A stretch of 46,475 nucleotides of DNA from Solirubrobacteraceae bacterium (lineage in GTDB: Bacteria; Actinomycetota; Thermoleophilia; Solirubrobacterales; Solirubrobacteraceae): assembly GCA_017882375.1 (NCBI GenBank), contig JADGPP010000020.1, positions 1 through 46,475 on the forward strand, given 5' to 3'. Positions 22,398 to 30,727 of this stretch are shown one piece after another. Within the stretch, counting starts at the first letter, position 1; each line of letters starts with the position of its first letter. A model generated the notes under the pieces. The model did no database searches and had not been told where the DNA came from. It worked only from the letters and a program-made list of their open reading frames with translations. The position numbers and the translations under genes were made by a program.

Positions 22398-23681
22398 TCA
22401 GTCCTCGCCGAGCAGGCCGAAACGCCGCCGCCAGCCGCGCGGGAGCATCGCCTCGAGCACGTCGTCGACCGTCACCACGCCGACCATCCGCTGACCGTCG
22501 GCGACGGGGATCGAGGTGAGGTTGTAATCGGCCATCTGCCGGGCAACCTCCTCGAATGAGGCGTCAGGCGACAGGCACGGGGTCTCGTGCTTGACGAACG
22601 ATTCCAGCCGCTCTCCGGCGTCGGCGCGGACCAGCGACGTCACCGCGACGCTGCCTTCCAGTGATCCGTCGGCGGAGCTGACGAAAACGGTCGTCAGCAG
22701 CTCGGGCGCGATTGCGCTGCGCCGCACAGCCTCCAGCGCATCGCCCGCTGGCGTGGAGCCGGCCAGCAGGACGAAGTCCGGGCTCATCAGGCCGCCCGCC
22801 TCCGCCGGGTCATAGCCGAGCAGCGCACGCACCTTCACGCGATGGCTGACCGGCAGCGATGAGAGCACCGGCTCGCGCCGGTCCTCGTCGAGCTCGCCGA
22901 CGATGTCGGCGGCGTCGTCGGGCGCCATTCGCGAGAGGATCTCCGCGACCTGCGCGTCGGGGCGGTCCTCGAGAAACTCCTGCTGATGGTGATCGTCGAG
23001 CTCCTCGAAGACGTCGGCCTCGAGCTCGCGATCGTCGTCGCCGACGGCTTGGATGATCTCCTCGCCCTCGCGTCGCGACGCCGCCTCGACCAGATCGGCG
23101 ATCTGCGCGGGATGCAGCTTGGCGAGCTTGGGGTGGGGCACACGCAGACGCACCGTAGGCACGTGCCCGACGAACGGCTCGACGCCCGCCCAGTCGAGAA
23201 ACTCGCCCGTGGCGATGTGCGCTCCCAGGCCCTTCGGCAGCAGGCGGCGAAGACCGCCGCGCGGGCCGGTGTCGACACCCACCACGCGCCACGACCCGGC
23301 GACGAGCGCGAGCTCGATCTCGTTGGCGCGCACCAGGCGTGCGCCCTGCACGTTGATCAGCTGGCGATCGAGCAGGTCTCGCTTGAGCAGCACCTCCTCG
23401 GGACGGCGCTCGAAGCGGCGCAGGTCGAGCTTGGCCTTGCGCAGCACCACGCCATCGGCGCCGATGTCCGACACGCGTTCGACGCCGAGGTAGGACGTCC
23501 GTCCGGCGACGTTGACCAGGAACCCGGTGATCGGTGGGTAGCCGGCGCCGCCGAGGCGGACGATCAGATCCTCGACCTTGCCCAGGCGCTCGCCGTCGGC
23601 GTCTCTGAGCGGGCTGCCCACCACCGCCGACAGGTGCAGGATCGGTGGCGCCTGCGATGCGGGCGCGTTCACGGAGCTCAT
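22398..23681 (-). CDS. Soluble PRC-barrel/MgtE-N/CBS regulatory protein
   Basis: The 427-residue protein has no membrane segment. Residues 12-90 (HLSAVVGSPLRDADGERLGK) and a second copy near 105-180 look like PRC-barrel domains. Residues about 190-300 match the helical superhelix of MgtE N-domains (LHPAQIADLVEAA, RMAPDDAADIVGELDED, LLGYDPAEAGGLMSPDFV). A CBS pair follows (about 290-415), ending VADGQRMVGVVTVDDVLEAM. In MgtE the N and CBS domains sense cytosolic Mg2+ and close the channel, but here the channel domain is absent. Co-transcription with the Nramp-like transporter downstream suggests that the sensor acts on that transporter in trans. Confidence 0.88.
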   Translation of the reverse strand: MSSVNAPASQAPPILHLSAVVGSPLRDADGERLGKVEDLIVRLGGAGYPPITGFLVNVAGRTSYLGVERVSDIGADGVVLRKAKLDLRRFERRPEEVLLKRDLLDRQLINVQGARLVRANEIELALVAGSWRVVGVDTGPRGGLRRLLPKGLGAHIATGEFLDWAGVEPFVGHVPTVRLRVPHPKLAKLHPAQIADLVEAASRREGEEIIQAVGDDDRELEADVFEELDDHHQQEFLEDRPDAQVAEILSRMAPDDAADIVGELDEDRREPVLSSLPVSHRVKVRALLGYDPAEAGGLMSPDFVLLAGSTPAGDALEAVRRSAIAPELLTTVFVSSADGSLEGSVAVTSLVRADAGERLESFVKHETPCLSPDASFEEVARQMADYNLTSIPVADGQRMVGVVTVDDVLEAMLPRGWRRRFGLLGED

Positions 23682-23750
23682 CGTATGCGCCCATCGTACG
23701 CCCTGCGCCCCGGCTGTCTCGCGCGCATCCGCGAGAATCTATGTTGAGCG

Positions 23751-24665
23751 GTGATGCCGGCGTTCTGGATCTCCATCGGCCTGCTCTCACTGGCGCAGGG
23801 CGCGATCGTCGCACTGGCGCGCGTGCCGCAGGCCGCGCGCCTCAGCCGACTGCGGGCAAGGCGCTGGGCGGTGATCCCGCCGCTGTCGGTTATCGCCTTC
23901 GTGCTGATCGCCTCCGCCGCCGAACGTGCCAGCGCGCAGGGTCTGACCTATCTGGCCCTGTGCGCCGTACCGGCGCTCGCGGCGCTCGCGCTCGGCTGGC
24001 TGACGCCCGGCGCACGGCCGGCCAGGGCGCTGCTCGCGCCGGCGCTGTTCGCGGTCGCCTGGATCGACCGCGGCGGGCTGGGCGGCCAGGCGTGCGCGCT
24101 CGCGCTCTCCGCGCTCAGCTGCGTCACGCTCGGCGTCCTGCTGGCGCTCGTCACACCGCCGCGCTGGCTCGGCGCCGGGATCGTCGCGATGGCCGTAGTA
24201 GACGCCGCGCTGGTGATCTCCGACCTGCTGGCGCGCCCGAACCGCGCGCTGAACGCCGCGCATCCGGCCGCGGGCCTGCCGCGGCTGCAGAGCGCCGAGC
24301 TCGGCTCGGCCGTGATCGGCTACGGCGACCTGTTCGTCGCCGGCACGCTCGGCGCCCTGCTCGCGATCGCCCTCGGGCGCTCCGAGCAGCTGCGCGGAGC
24401 GATCATCGCCGCCGCGCTCGCGGTCGCCTTCGACCTGCTGTTCTTCTTCGTCGACGAGCTCCCGGCAACGGTGCCGGTCGCGCTCACGCTGATCGTCTTG
24501 GCGCTCGCGCGCCGGCGGAGATCCGCGCCGACGGCGCCAGCTCCAGCGCCTGAAGAGTCTGCGGCGCATCGGCGACTGTCAGCTCGGCGACCGCCGGCTC
24601 TGCCTCCTGCGCCGCCGGGGGAGTGCTCGACGGGCCCTGCTCGTCAGACGCCAGCCGCGCCGTGA
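23751..24665 (+). CDS. Polytopic membrane protein with GxGD motif, possible intramembrane aspartyl protease
   Basis: The 304-residue product has about eight hydrophobic segments up to residue 255, then a Pro/Ala-rich tail. Three features recall presenilin/signal-peptide-peptidase (A22) enzymes in the right order: an Asp within a membrane helix (Asp151 in AMAVVDAALVIS), a GYGD motif at 190-193 at the start of another helix (IGYGDLFVAGTLGALLA), and a Pro-containing PATVPVAL stretch (238-245). In A22 enzymes the two Asp residues are catalytic and PAL lines the active site. Type IV prepilin peptidases also use GxGD, but the zinc and leader-peptide features are lacking. ATG at 23754 is an alternative start. 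The last 182 bases overlap rmuC on the other strand. Confidence 0.6.
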   Translation: MMPAFWISIGLLSLAQGAIVALARVPQAARLSRLRARRWAVIPPLSVIAFVLIASAAERASAQGLTYLALCAVPALAALALGWLTPGARPARALLAPALFAVAWIDRGGLGGQACALALSALSCVTLGVLLALVTPPRWLGAGIVAMAVVDAALVISDLLARPNRALNAAHPAAGLPRLQSAELGSAVIGYGDLFVAGTLGALLAIALGRSEQLRGAIIAAALAVAFDLLFFFVDELPATVPVALTLIVLALARRRRSAPTAPAPAPEESAAHRRLSARRPPALPPAPPGECSTGPARQTPAAP

Positions 24666-25794
24666 CGGTGCGCGCCGTCGTCTCCACGGCCGGCGGCGTC
24701 TGCACCTCGCGGTCCGAGGACGCCCCGGCTTCCTCGATTCGCCGCACCTGTGGCACGACGCGGGAGTCGAAGGAGCCGACCGCCTCGTTGTAGGCCGTTA
24801 TCGCCGAGTCGAGCTGGCGCCCGACCTTGGCCAGCGGCTCGACGAAGCGCCCGAGGCGACGGTGCAGCTCGCGCGCGGAGTCGGCGATGTCTCGCGCGGA
24901 CTCGGCGATGCGCTCTTCGCGCCAGCCGTGGTGCGCCGCCCACAGCAGGCCGATCAGGGTGGTCGGCGTGGCCATCAGGATCTGCTGCTGCACGCCGTAC
25001 TCGATCAGCCCCGGGTCGGCGGCGAGGGCCGCCTGGTAGATGCCGTCGGAGGGCACGAACATCACAACGAACTCCGGCGTCGCCTCGAGCTGGCCCTGAT
25101 AGCCCTTGGCGGCGAGCTTGACGATGTGCTCGCGCGTCTGGCGGGCGTGGCGGGCGATGTGCAGCTCGCGCTCGTCCTCGGTGGACGCCTCCAAGGCCGA
25201 CAGATAGGCGTCGAGTGGAACCTTCGAGTCGACCACGATCAGCTTTCCGCCGGGCAGGCGCACGAGCATGTCCGGCCGCAGCGACCCGCCGTCGGTGTGG
25301 ATCGTGCTCTGCTCGAGGAAGTCGCAGTGGGCGACCATGCCGGCCATCTCAACGACGTTGCGCAGCTGGATCTCGCCCCACGAGCCGCGTGTTGCCGGGC
25401 GCTTGAGCGCCGTGACGAGGTTGCCGGTCTCCTGGCGCAGCGTGCCGACTCCATCGCCGAGCGTGCGAACCATCTGCGCGAGCTCGCCGTGGGCCTGCCG
25501 GCGCTCGCGCTCCAGACGCCCGATCTCGCTCTCCATCCGCCCGAGCTTCTCCTGCACGGGTTGCACGAGGCCCTTGAACTCCTCGGCCCGTCTCGCCATC
25601 TCGCCGCTCGCGCGCTCCTGCTCGGCGCGTCGCTGGTCGGCCAGTCGCTGAGCCAGCGAGTCGCCGGTCTGCGTGAGCACGTCGGCCGAGATCGCCGTCA
25701 GTTCGTCGCGCATCCGCCCGCGGTTGGGGCGCGCCAAGGCGAAGGCGCAAGCGGCGCCGAGGACGAGGCCGAGGATCAGCAGCAGGATGCTCAT
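24484..25794 (-). CDS. rmuC: DNA recombination protein RmuC
   Basis: The 436-residue protein has an N-terminal membrane helix (2-20), then a coiled coil (about 28-110), then the RmuC nuclease-like domain (about 120-330). Hallmark segments are LKRPATRGSWGEIQLRNVVE, PDMLVRLPGGKLIVVDSKVP and ATPEFVVMFVPSDGIYQAAL. The D-x-K in VVDSKVP fits a PD-(D/E)XK core. RmuC limits DNA inversions at short inverted repeats and restricts foreign DNA in some bacteria. The tail after 345 is Ala/Pro-rich and overlaps, in antisense, the tail of the GxGD membrane gene. Confidence 0.9.
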   Translation of the reverse strand: MSILLLILGLVLGAACAFALARPNRGRMRDELTAISADVLTQTGDSLAQRLADQRRAEQERASGEMARRAEEFKGLVQPVQEKLGRMESEIGRLERERRQAHGELAQMVRTLGDGVGTLRQETGNLVTALKRPATRGSWGEIQLRNVVEMAGMVAHCDFLEQSTIHTDGGSLRPDMLVRLPGGKLIVVDSKVPLDAYLSALEASTEDERELHIARHARQTREHIVKLAAKGYQGQLEATPEFVVMFVPSDGIYQAALAADPGLIEYGVQQQILMATPTTLIGLLWAAHHGWREERIAESARDIADSARELHRRLGRFVEPLAKVGRQLDSAITAYNEAVGSFDSRVVPQVRRIEEAGASSDREVQTPPAVETTARTVTARLASDEQGPSSTPPAAQEAEPAVAELTVADAPQTLQALELAPSARISAGARAPRRSA

Positions 25795-25960
25795 ACGGCC
25801 CCCAAGATGACACTCGCGTCGGACGCAAGACGCGCGCGGCGGACCACCGCCCGACTGCCCGCCATGGCCGGCTGTGCGCGGGTGCGAGGGCGCTCGCGCA
25901 CAGCGCCGTCTGGCCCTGCTGGCGGCAATAACCCCTGCAATTGCCGACGATAAACCCCGC

Positions 25961-25989
25961 TTGACACGTGGACTGCCCCTGGCTATCCT
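25961..25989 (+). promoter_or_regulatory. Strong sigma-70-type promoter for the SGNH hydrolase gene
   Basis: TTGACA (25961-25966), a 17-base spacer and TATCCT (25984-25989) form a near-consensus promoter. Transcription would start near 25996, giving a leader of about 110 bases. The rest of the 311-base gap 25795-26105 holds no gene. Confidence 0.65.
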
Positions 25990-26105
25990 TGCCGGGCGCC
26001 CCCAGCCCCTGCTCGGGAGCGGCTCAGTAGAGGGACAATTCCATAGAGGGGGGCTGCGCTCGTACCGGATTCGTGCCGGCGGGCCCCGTACGAGGAGGAT
26101 GTGAG

Positions 26106-27167
26106 ATGCCAGCCATGAATGGCTCTGCCGTATCGTTCCGCAAGGGACGGCTTATCGGCTGCTGTATGGCAGTTGTGCTCGTGTTCGCAGCACTGTTTGC
26201 CTCGAGCGCCAGTGCCGCGAAAGCACCCCTGATCCCGACCAACTACACCGCGCTGGGCGACTCGCTCGCCTTCGGGTACACGGCGGAAAAACACGCCATC
26301 AACGAACCGTCGGAGCCTCCTGCGGCCTTCGAAGAAGGCTACGCGAACTTCTTGGTCGCGAAACTGGCAAAACTAGAAAAAAAAGCAGGCAATCAGCTGA
26401 GCCTGATCAACCTGGGTTGCCCGGGAGAGGTAAGCGACGGGCTGATCGGTGAAAACAAAACGCTCGGCGGAGGAGGGGAAGGCAACGGGAAACCCGACTC
26501 AAACCCGTGCGCGTACAACAACGTCTGGCCCCTGCACTTCGAAATCGGCGCTGCCTCTCAGCTTGAAGCTGCGCTCGGCATCGAGGCCTCGCCCGGGACG
26601 TTCGGCGCGACGAACGTCGTCACGCTGAACATCGGCTCAAACGATGAGCTTGCGGTAGTGAAAGCGTGCGCGACGCCCGCATATGACGCCGAACACGGCT
26701 TCACCAGCTTCGAACAGTGCCTGTTCCACGAAGCCGGCGAAGAAGGCACGTATTACGAAAAAGGCCTCTTCCACCACATCATCGCCAACATGGGCGACGC
26801 GGTCTTCGTGCTGCGGCAAGTCGGCTTCTACGCGGGTCCGATCGCGATTCTCGGGTTCTACAACCCGCAGGCGTTCATCCTGCCCGGCAGCGACCTCCTG
26901 CAGAAGGTGCTGAACGAAAACGTTGGAAAAGCGATCGAAGGAGGCAAATTCGGTCCCGGCGTGGTTTTCGCGAACCCGTTCCTCAAGTTCAACCCGTCGC
27001 ATCCGAAAGCGGAGGAAAAAGCGATCGCGAAGTACACCGAAGAGTGCAACCCGAACGTCCAGAACTTCCAGGGCGGACACGCCCCTGGATGCGAAGGCGA
27101 CATTCACCCGACGGTGAAGGGATACAAGGTCCTGGCAACGATCATCTACCACGCGCTAGGTCACTAG
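26106..27167 (+). CDS. Secreted SGNH/GDSL-type hydrolase
   Basis: The ATG at 26106 lies 7 bases after a perfect AGGAGG and gives 353 residues. A signal peptide (LIGCCMAVVLVFAALFASSA) is followed by an SGNH hydrolase fold. Block I is TALGDSLAFGYT with nucleophile Ser. INLGCPGEVSD supplies the Gly block, TLNIGSNDE the Asn block, and DIHPTVKGYKVLA the catalytic Asp/His pair near the C-terminus. Such enzymes hydrolyse esters (lipids, acylated sugars); the substrate is unknown. The gene uses AAA and GAA codons and A-runs far more than its neighbours, which may mark recent transfer or high expression. It has its own promoter and terminator. Confidence 0.88.
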   Translation: MPAMNGSAVSFRKGRLIGCCMAVVLVFAALFASSASAAKAPLIPTNYTALGDSLAFGYTAEKHAINEPSEPPAAFEEGYANFLVAKLAKLEKKAGNQLSLINLGCPGEVSDGLIGENKTLGGGGEGNGKPDSNPCAYNNVWPLHFEIGAASQLEAALGIEASPGTFGATNVVTLNIGSNDELAVVKACATPAYDAEHGFTSFEQCLFHEAGEEGTYYEKGLFHHIIANMGDAVFVLRQVGFYAGPIAILGFYNPQAFILPGSDLLQKVLNENVGKAIEGGKFGPGVVFANPFLKFNPSHPKAEEKAIAKYTEECNPNVQNFQGGHAPGCEGDIHPTVKGYKVLATIIYHALGH

Positions 27168-27202
27168 TAGTCGCGAGGTAGCCCGCAGTAAGCAGCGCTC
27201 TC

Positions 27203-27240
27203 GGGGCGCCTGGCCTAACCGGCCAGGCGCCCCGTTTGCT
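27203..27240. terminator. Strong intrinsic terminator, probably bidirectional
   Basis: A perfect 13-bp stem GGGGCGCCTGGCC/GGCCAGGCGCCCC with loop TAACC (27203-27233) is followed by GTTTGCT. It ends the SGNH transcript. The LysR stop codon (27215-27217) lies at the loop edge, so its last residues are encoded by one arm. Confidence 0.7.
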
Positions 27241-28138
27241 CGAGCTCGTCGGCCGCTCGGCCGAGCACCGCGAGCATCGCCGGCGCGGCGGGCACCAGCC
27301 GCGCCCCCGCCGGAGTGGCGGCGATGACCTGGCGCGCGGGCGGGTTGGGGGAGAGAGCGCGGATCACGACGTCCTCGCGCACGACCGACAGCGCCAGCTC
27401 GGGTATCAGCGCGACGCCCACGCCGGCGGCGACCAGTCCCTGCACGGTCTGGTAGTCGTCGCTCTCGAAGGACACGCTCGGCTCAAAGCCCGCCGCATGG
27501 CAGCAGCGCACGACGTGACGGGCGCAGGGGCTCGAGCTGGAGGTCTGCACCCACTCCTCGCTCTGCAGCTCCGACAGGCGCAGCTTGGCCTTCTCGGCCA
27601 GGCGATGGTCGCGCGGCAGCGCGAGGTACATCGGGTCCTCCAGCAGGGGCGCGCGCGTCATGTCAGCGAGCAGCGGAGTGTCCTGGTCGAACTCGAACAG
27701 CAGCGCCAGATCGAGCTCGCCCGCGCGCAGTCGCGGCACGATCTCCTCCGGCTCGCCCTCGGCCAGCGTCAGCTCGACGCCGGGGTGCGCGGCGCGGAAG
27801 TTGGCGATCGCAACGGGCATCAGCGTCGAGCCGGCCGTCGGGAAGGAGGCCATGCGCAGCCGTCCTCCGCGTAGCCCGGCGATCGCCGACAGCGCCGCCT
27901 CGGCGGTGTCCAGCCGGGCGAGGATGCCCTCGGCGTGGCCGACGAGCGTCTGCCCGGCGGCAGTCAGGCTGACGCCGCGCGGATGGCGCTCGAGCAGCGT
28001 CATGCCCGCTTCGGCCTCCAGTGCCGCGATCTGCTGGGAGATCGCCGACTGGGTGTAGGACAGCGCCTCGGCCGCGCTCGACAGCGAACCGCGGTAGGCG
28101 ACCTCCTTCAGGACCTTCAGACGGGCCACGTTGAGCAT
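27215..28138 (-). CDS. LysR-family transcriptional regulator
   Basis: The 307-residue protein has the LysR winged helix-turn-helix at residues 3-62 (LKVLKEVAYRGSLSSAAEAL, SYTQSAISQQIAALEAEAG, RHPRGVSLTAAGQ). A two-lobed effector-binding domain (about 90-295) follows, including GELDLALLFEFDQD and GLVAAGVGVALIPELAL. LysR proteins are usually activators that control themselves and the divergent gene. Here that neighbour is the universal-stress-like gene 140 bases away. The effector is unknown. The C-terminus reads through the terminator hairpin. Confidence 0.9.
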   Translation of the reverse strand: MLNVARLKVLKEVAYRGSLSSAAEALSYTQSAISQQIAALEAEAGMTLLERHPRGVSLTAAGQTLVGHAEGILARLDTAEAALSAIAGLRGGRLRMASFPTAGSTLMPVAIANFRAAHPGVELTLAEGEPEEIVPRLRAGELDLALLFEFDQDTPLLADMTRAPLLEDPMYLALPRDHRLAEKAKLRLSELQSEEWVQTSSSSPCARHVVRCCHAAGFEPSVSFESDDYQTVQGLVAAGVGVALIPELALSVVREDVVIRALSPNPPARQVIAATPAGARLVPAAPAMLAVLGRAADELEQTGRLAG

Positions 28139-28147
28139 AAGTACATC

Positions 28148-28162
28148 TTATAATAGAGATAA
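28148..28162. promoter_or_regulatory. Candidate LysR-type operator
   Basis: TTATAATAGAGATAA (28148-28162) contains the T-N11-A pattern with TAT/ATA arms. It lies 10 bases upstream of the LysR start in the AT-rich divergent region, where LysR proteins usually bind. Confidence 0.4.
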
Positions 28163-28278
28163 AGAAGATCATTGGTGCTGATGGCAGGGCTATGCCACTA
28201 TGAGCGAGAAGCAACGACCAAACGCAAACAGACTTCCGCCCAGCGACCGAAGGCCGGGCCAGACGACAGGAGAGCACC

Positions 28279-28971
28279 ATGTCCACCAAGATCATCATCT
28301 CTTACGACGGCACCGCAAACGAGGACGACGCGATCGCCCTCGGCCGCGTGTTCGCCGGTGGCGGCGCCGAGGTGGCGCTCGCCTACGTCCGTCACTCCCA
28401 GGAGCCCGACCTCGACCGCGAGAAGCTCGCGCAGGGCGAGGCCGAGGAGCTGCTGGCGCGCGGCGCGGCCCTGTTCGGCAACGCCGACATCGCCCGTCAT
28501 GTCGTCACCGACCGTTCGACCCCGCACGGCCTGCGCGCGCTCGCCGAGAGCGAGGGCGCGAGCGTTGTCGTGTTCTGCTCGGACTCGCACACCGCGCACG
28601 GCCACATCTCGGTCGGCAACTCCGCTGCGCAGCTGCTCGAAGGCGGCCCGGTGGCCGTGGCGATCGCGCCGGTCGGCCTCGCCGACGGCCCCGCGGTCAA
28701 CGTCCAGTCGATCGTCGCGATCGGTGACGCAGACGGCGGCGCACGCGCGACCGCTGAGTCTCTGGCTGGCGCCCTCGGCGCGACCGTCGCGCCGGTGGCC
28801 AACGACGAGGCCGGTCTGCTCGTCGTCGACTCGCGCCCGGAGGCCGAGCAGGGACGCGTGGCGATCAGCGCCTCGGCGGAGCACCTCGTGGAGATCGCCA
28901 CCTGCTCGGTGCTCGTGCTCCCGCGCGGCGTCGTCGTGCCCCTCGGCCAGAGGACGGCCGTCAGCGCCTAG
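28279..28971 (+). CDS. Universal stress protein (UspA) family, two-domain
   Basis: The 230-residue soluble protein starts KIIISYDGTANEDDAIALGR, the first strand and helix of the Usp fold. The segment GHISVGNSAAQLLEGGPVAV corresponds to the nucleotide-loop region of Usp proteins (usual form G-x2-G-x9-G-S/T), with only a partial match. A second, shorter and more diverged half follows from about 145 (VQSIVAIGDADGGARATAES) to PVLVLPRG-like CSVLVLPRGVVVP. It is probably a tandem Usp with unclear ATP binding. AGGAGA precedes the ATG by about 6 bases. Divergence from a LysR gene suggests it is the regulated target. Confidence 0.8.
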   Translation: MSTKIIISYDGTANEDDAIALGRVFAGGGAEVALAYVRHSQEPDLDREKLAQGEAEELLARGAALFGNADIARHVVTDRSTPHGLRALAESEGASVVVFCSDSHTAHGHISVGNSAAQLLEGGPVAVAIAPVGLADGPAVNVQSIVAIGDADGGARATAESLAGALGATVAPVANDEAGLLVVDSRPEAEQGRVAISASAEHLVEIATCSVLVLPRGVVVPLGQRTAVSA

Positions 28972-29025
28972 CGTTCAGGCGTACTCACGAAGCGCCCCCG
29001 GCGCCCCCGGCGGGTCGGCGGCGGT

Positions 29026-29184
29026 CTAGCGGAAGCGCTGGCCGCCGTCGACCCGTCGTTTGCGTTGGTAGCTCGCCAGCGCCTGCAGCAGATCGAGCGC
29101 GCCGCCCACGAAATGGCCGACGGGGCCGGTCCACAGCCACGTCTCCAGACGCCTGTGCGGGGCGACGCCGCGGAGGGACTTCAC
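29026..29184 (-). CDS. Small protein with one hydrophobic segment, unknown function
   Basis: The GTG at 29184 gives 52 residues; the central part TWLWTGPVGHFVGGALDLLQ is followed by ALASYQRKRR and a basic tail. The amphipathic/hydrophobic helix with WLWTGP and a flanking basic cluster looks like a small membrane-associated protein rather than a random shadow frame. It lies in otherwise non-coding space divergent from tig. There is no clear ribosome site, and the gap to tig is only 16 bases, so the real start could differ. Confidence 0.35.
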   Translation of the reverse strand: MKSLRGVAPHRRLETWLWTGPVGHFVGGALDLLQALASYQRKRRVDGGQRFR

Positions 29185-29200
29185 GGGGCGGCACGGTATC

Positions 29201-30682
29201 GTGGAGTTGGTGACCGATGCGCTGCAGACGACCGTCGCCGAGCTGCCTGACTCGCGCGTGCGCGTGCGCGTGCAGGTGCCTCCCACGGAGGTCGAGCGGT
29301 GCCTGGAGCACAAGGCCCAGCAGCTCGGGCGCGAGCTCAAGCTCCCGGGATTTCGTCGCGGCAAGGTGCCGCCGGCGCTGGTGATCCAGCGTGTCGGCCG
29401 CGAGGCGGTGCTCGACCAGGCGGTGCGCGACTCGCTGGCCGGTTGGTACGCGCAGGCGATCCAAGGCTCGGGGATTGTGCCCGTCGGCGACCCGAAGCTC
29501 GACCTCGACGATCTTCCGCCCGAGGGCGGGGAGCTGGAGTTCTCGATCGAGATCGGCGTGCTGCCCACGGCGCAGCTCGGCGACTACGACGGCCTGGAGG
29601 TCCCGCGCCGCGAGCCGGCGATCGAGGAGCAGCAGATCGAGCGCGAGATCGACAGCGTGCGCGAGCGACTGGCCAAGCTCGAGACGGCCGAGCGAGCGGC
29701 CGCCGAGGGCGATTTCGTGGTGATCGACTACGTCGGCTCGCTGCCCGCGCCGGTTGCCGACGACGACGAGGAGCAAGAGCCCCGTCTGGAGCCGTTCGCC
29801 GGCGGCGAGGGGCGCGATCAGCTGATCGAGCTCGGTGGCGGCAACCTGATCCCGGGCTTCGAGGAGGCGCTCGTCGGGGCCAGTGCCGGCGAAGATCGTC
29901 AGGTGCAGCTGACCTTCCCCGACGACTATCCCAACGAGGAGCTCGCCGGCAAGCACGCCACCTTCGCCGTGACCGTCAAGGAGGTCAAGCTCAAGCAACT
30001 ACCCGACGTCGACGAGGATCTGGCGATCGATGTCGGCTTCGACAGCGTGCAGGAGCTGCGCGAGGACATCCGCGCCCGTCTGATCGACGCCGACCAGGCA
30101 CGCGTCGACGCCGAGTACCGCGAGGCCGCGCTCGACGCCGCCGTCGCGCAGGCGACCGTGCCCGTCACGCCCGAGCTGGTCAAGGCCAGAGCGCGCGAGA
30201 TGTGGGAGCGGATGCTGCATTCGCTGTCCCATCGCGGGATCACGCGCGAGGCCTACCTGCAGATCACCGGGCGCGAGGAGGCCGAGGTGCTCGTCGAGAC
30301 GGAGGCCGACGCCGAGCAGGCGCTGCGACGCGAGGCGGTGCTCACGGCGATCGTCGCCGCCGAGCAGATCACGCCCTCTGAGCAGCAGCTGCTGGAGGCG
30401 CTGGAGCCGACCGCCGAGCGCGAGGGTGTCGAGCCGGACAAGCTGCTGGGCGACCTGCGTTCCAACGGTCGTCTGGAGGAGCTGCGCGAGGATCTCGCGG
30501 CGCGCATGGCCGTCGAGCTGCTAGCCGAGCGCGCCAAGCCGATCTCCGTCGCGCAGGCACAGGCGCGCGAGCAGCTGTGGACCCCCGGCCAGGACGCCGA
30601 GCACCAGCAGACAGTCGCCGGCGGCGCCGGGTCTGCCCCCGCCAAGTTGTGGACACCGACCGAGGAGAGATCGGCCAGCTAG
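29201..30682 (+). CDS. tig: Trigger factor (ribosome-associated chaperone and prolyl isomerase)
   Basis: The 493-residue protein binds the ribosome exit and assists folding. The N-terminal ribosome-binding domain has the signature region LKLPGFRRGKVPPALVIQR (about 46-64). The FKBP-type isomerase domain (about 160-265) runs from GDFVVIDYVGSLP to IPGFEEALVGASAGEDRQ and TFAVTVKEVK. It carries an acidic insertion (ADDDEEQEPRLEP) not usual for the family. The helical C-terminal domain follows. The GTG at 29201 is used; the GTG at 29210 is an alternative. Upstream of clpP and clpX, as in many bacteria. Confidence 0.92.
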   Translation: MELVTDALQTTVAELPDSRVRVRVQVPPTEVERCLEHKAQQLGRELKLPGFRRGKVPPALVIQRVGREAVLDQAVRDSLAGWYAQAIQGSGIVPVGDPKLDLDDLPPEGGELEFSIEIGVLPTAQLGDYDGLEVPRREPAIEEQQIEREIDSVRERLAKLETAERAAAEGDFVVIDYVGSLPAPVADDDEEQEPRLEPFAGGEGRDQLIELGGGNLIPGFEEALVGASAGEDRQVQLTFPDDYPNEELAGKHATFAVTVKEVKLKQLPDVDEDLAIDVGFDSVQELREDIRARLIDADQARVDAEYREAALDAAVAQATVPVTPELVKARAREMWERMLHSLSHRGITREAYLQITGREEAEVLVETEADAEQALRREAVLTAIVAAEQITPSEQQLLEALEPTAEREGVEPDKLLGDLRSNGRLEELREDLAARMAVELLAERAKPISVAQAQAREQLWTPGQDAEHQQTVAGGAGSAPAKLWTPTEERSAS

Positions 30683-30727
30683 CCTCTAGAGGAATCTGGG
30701 CGGCGAAGCGAAACCAAAGCGAGGACT

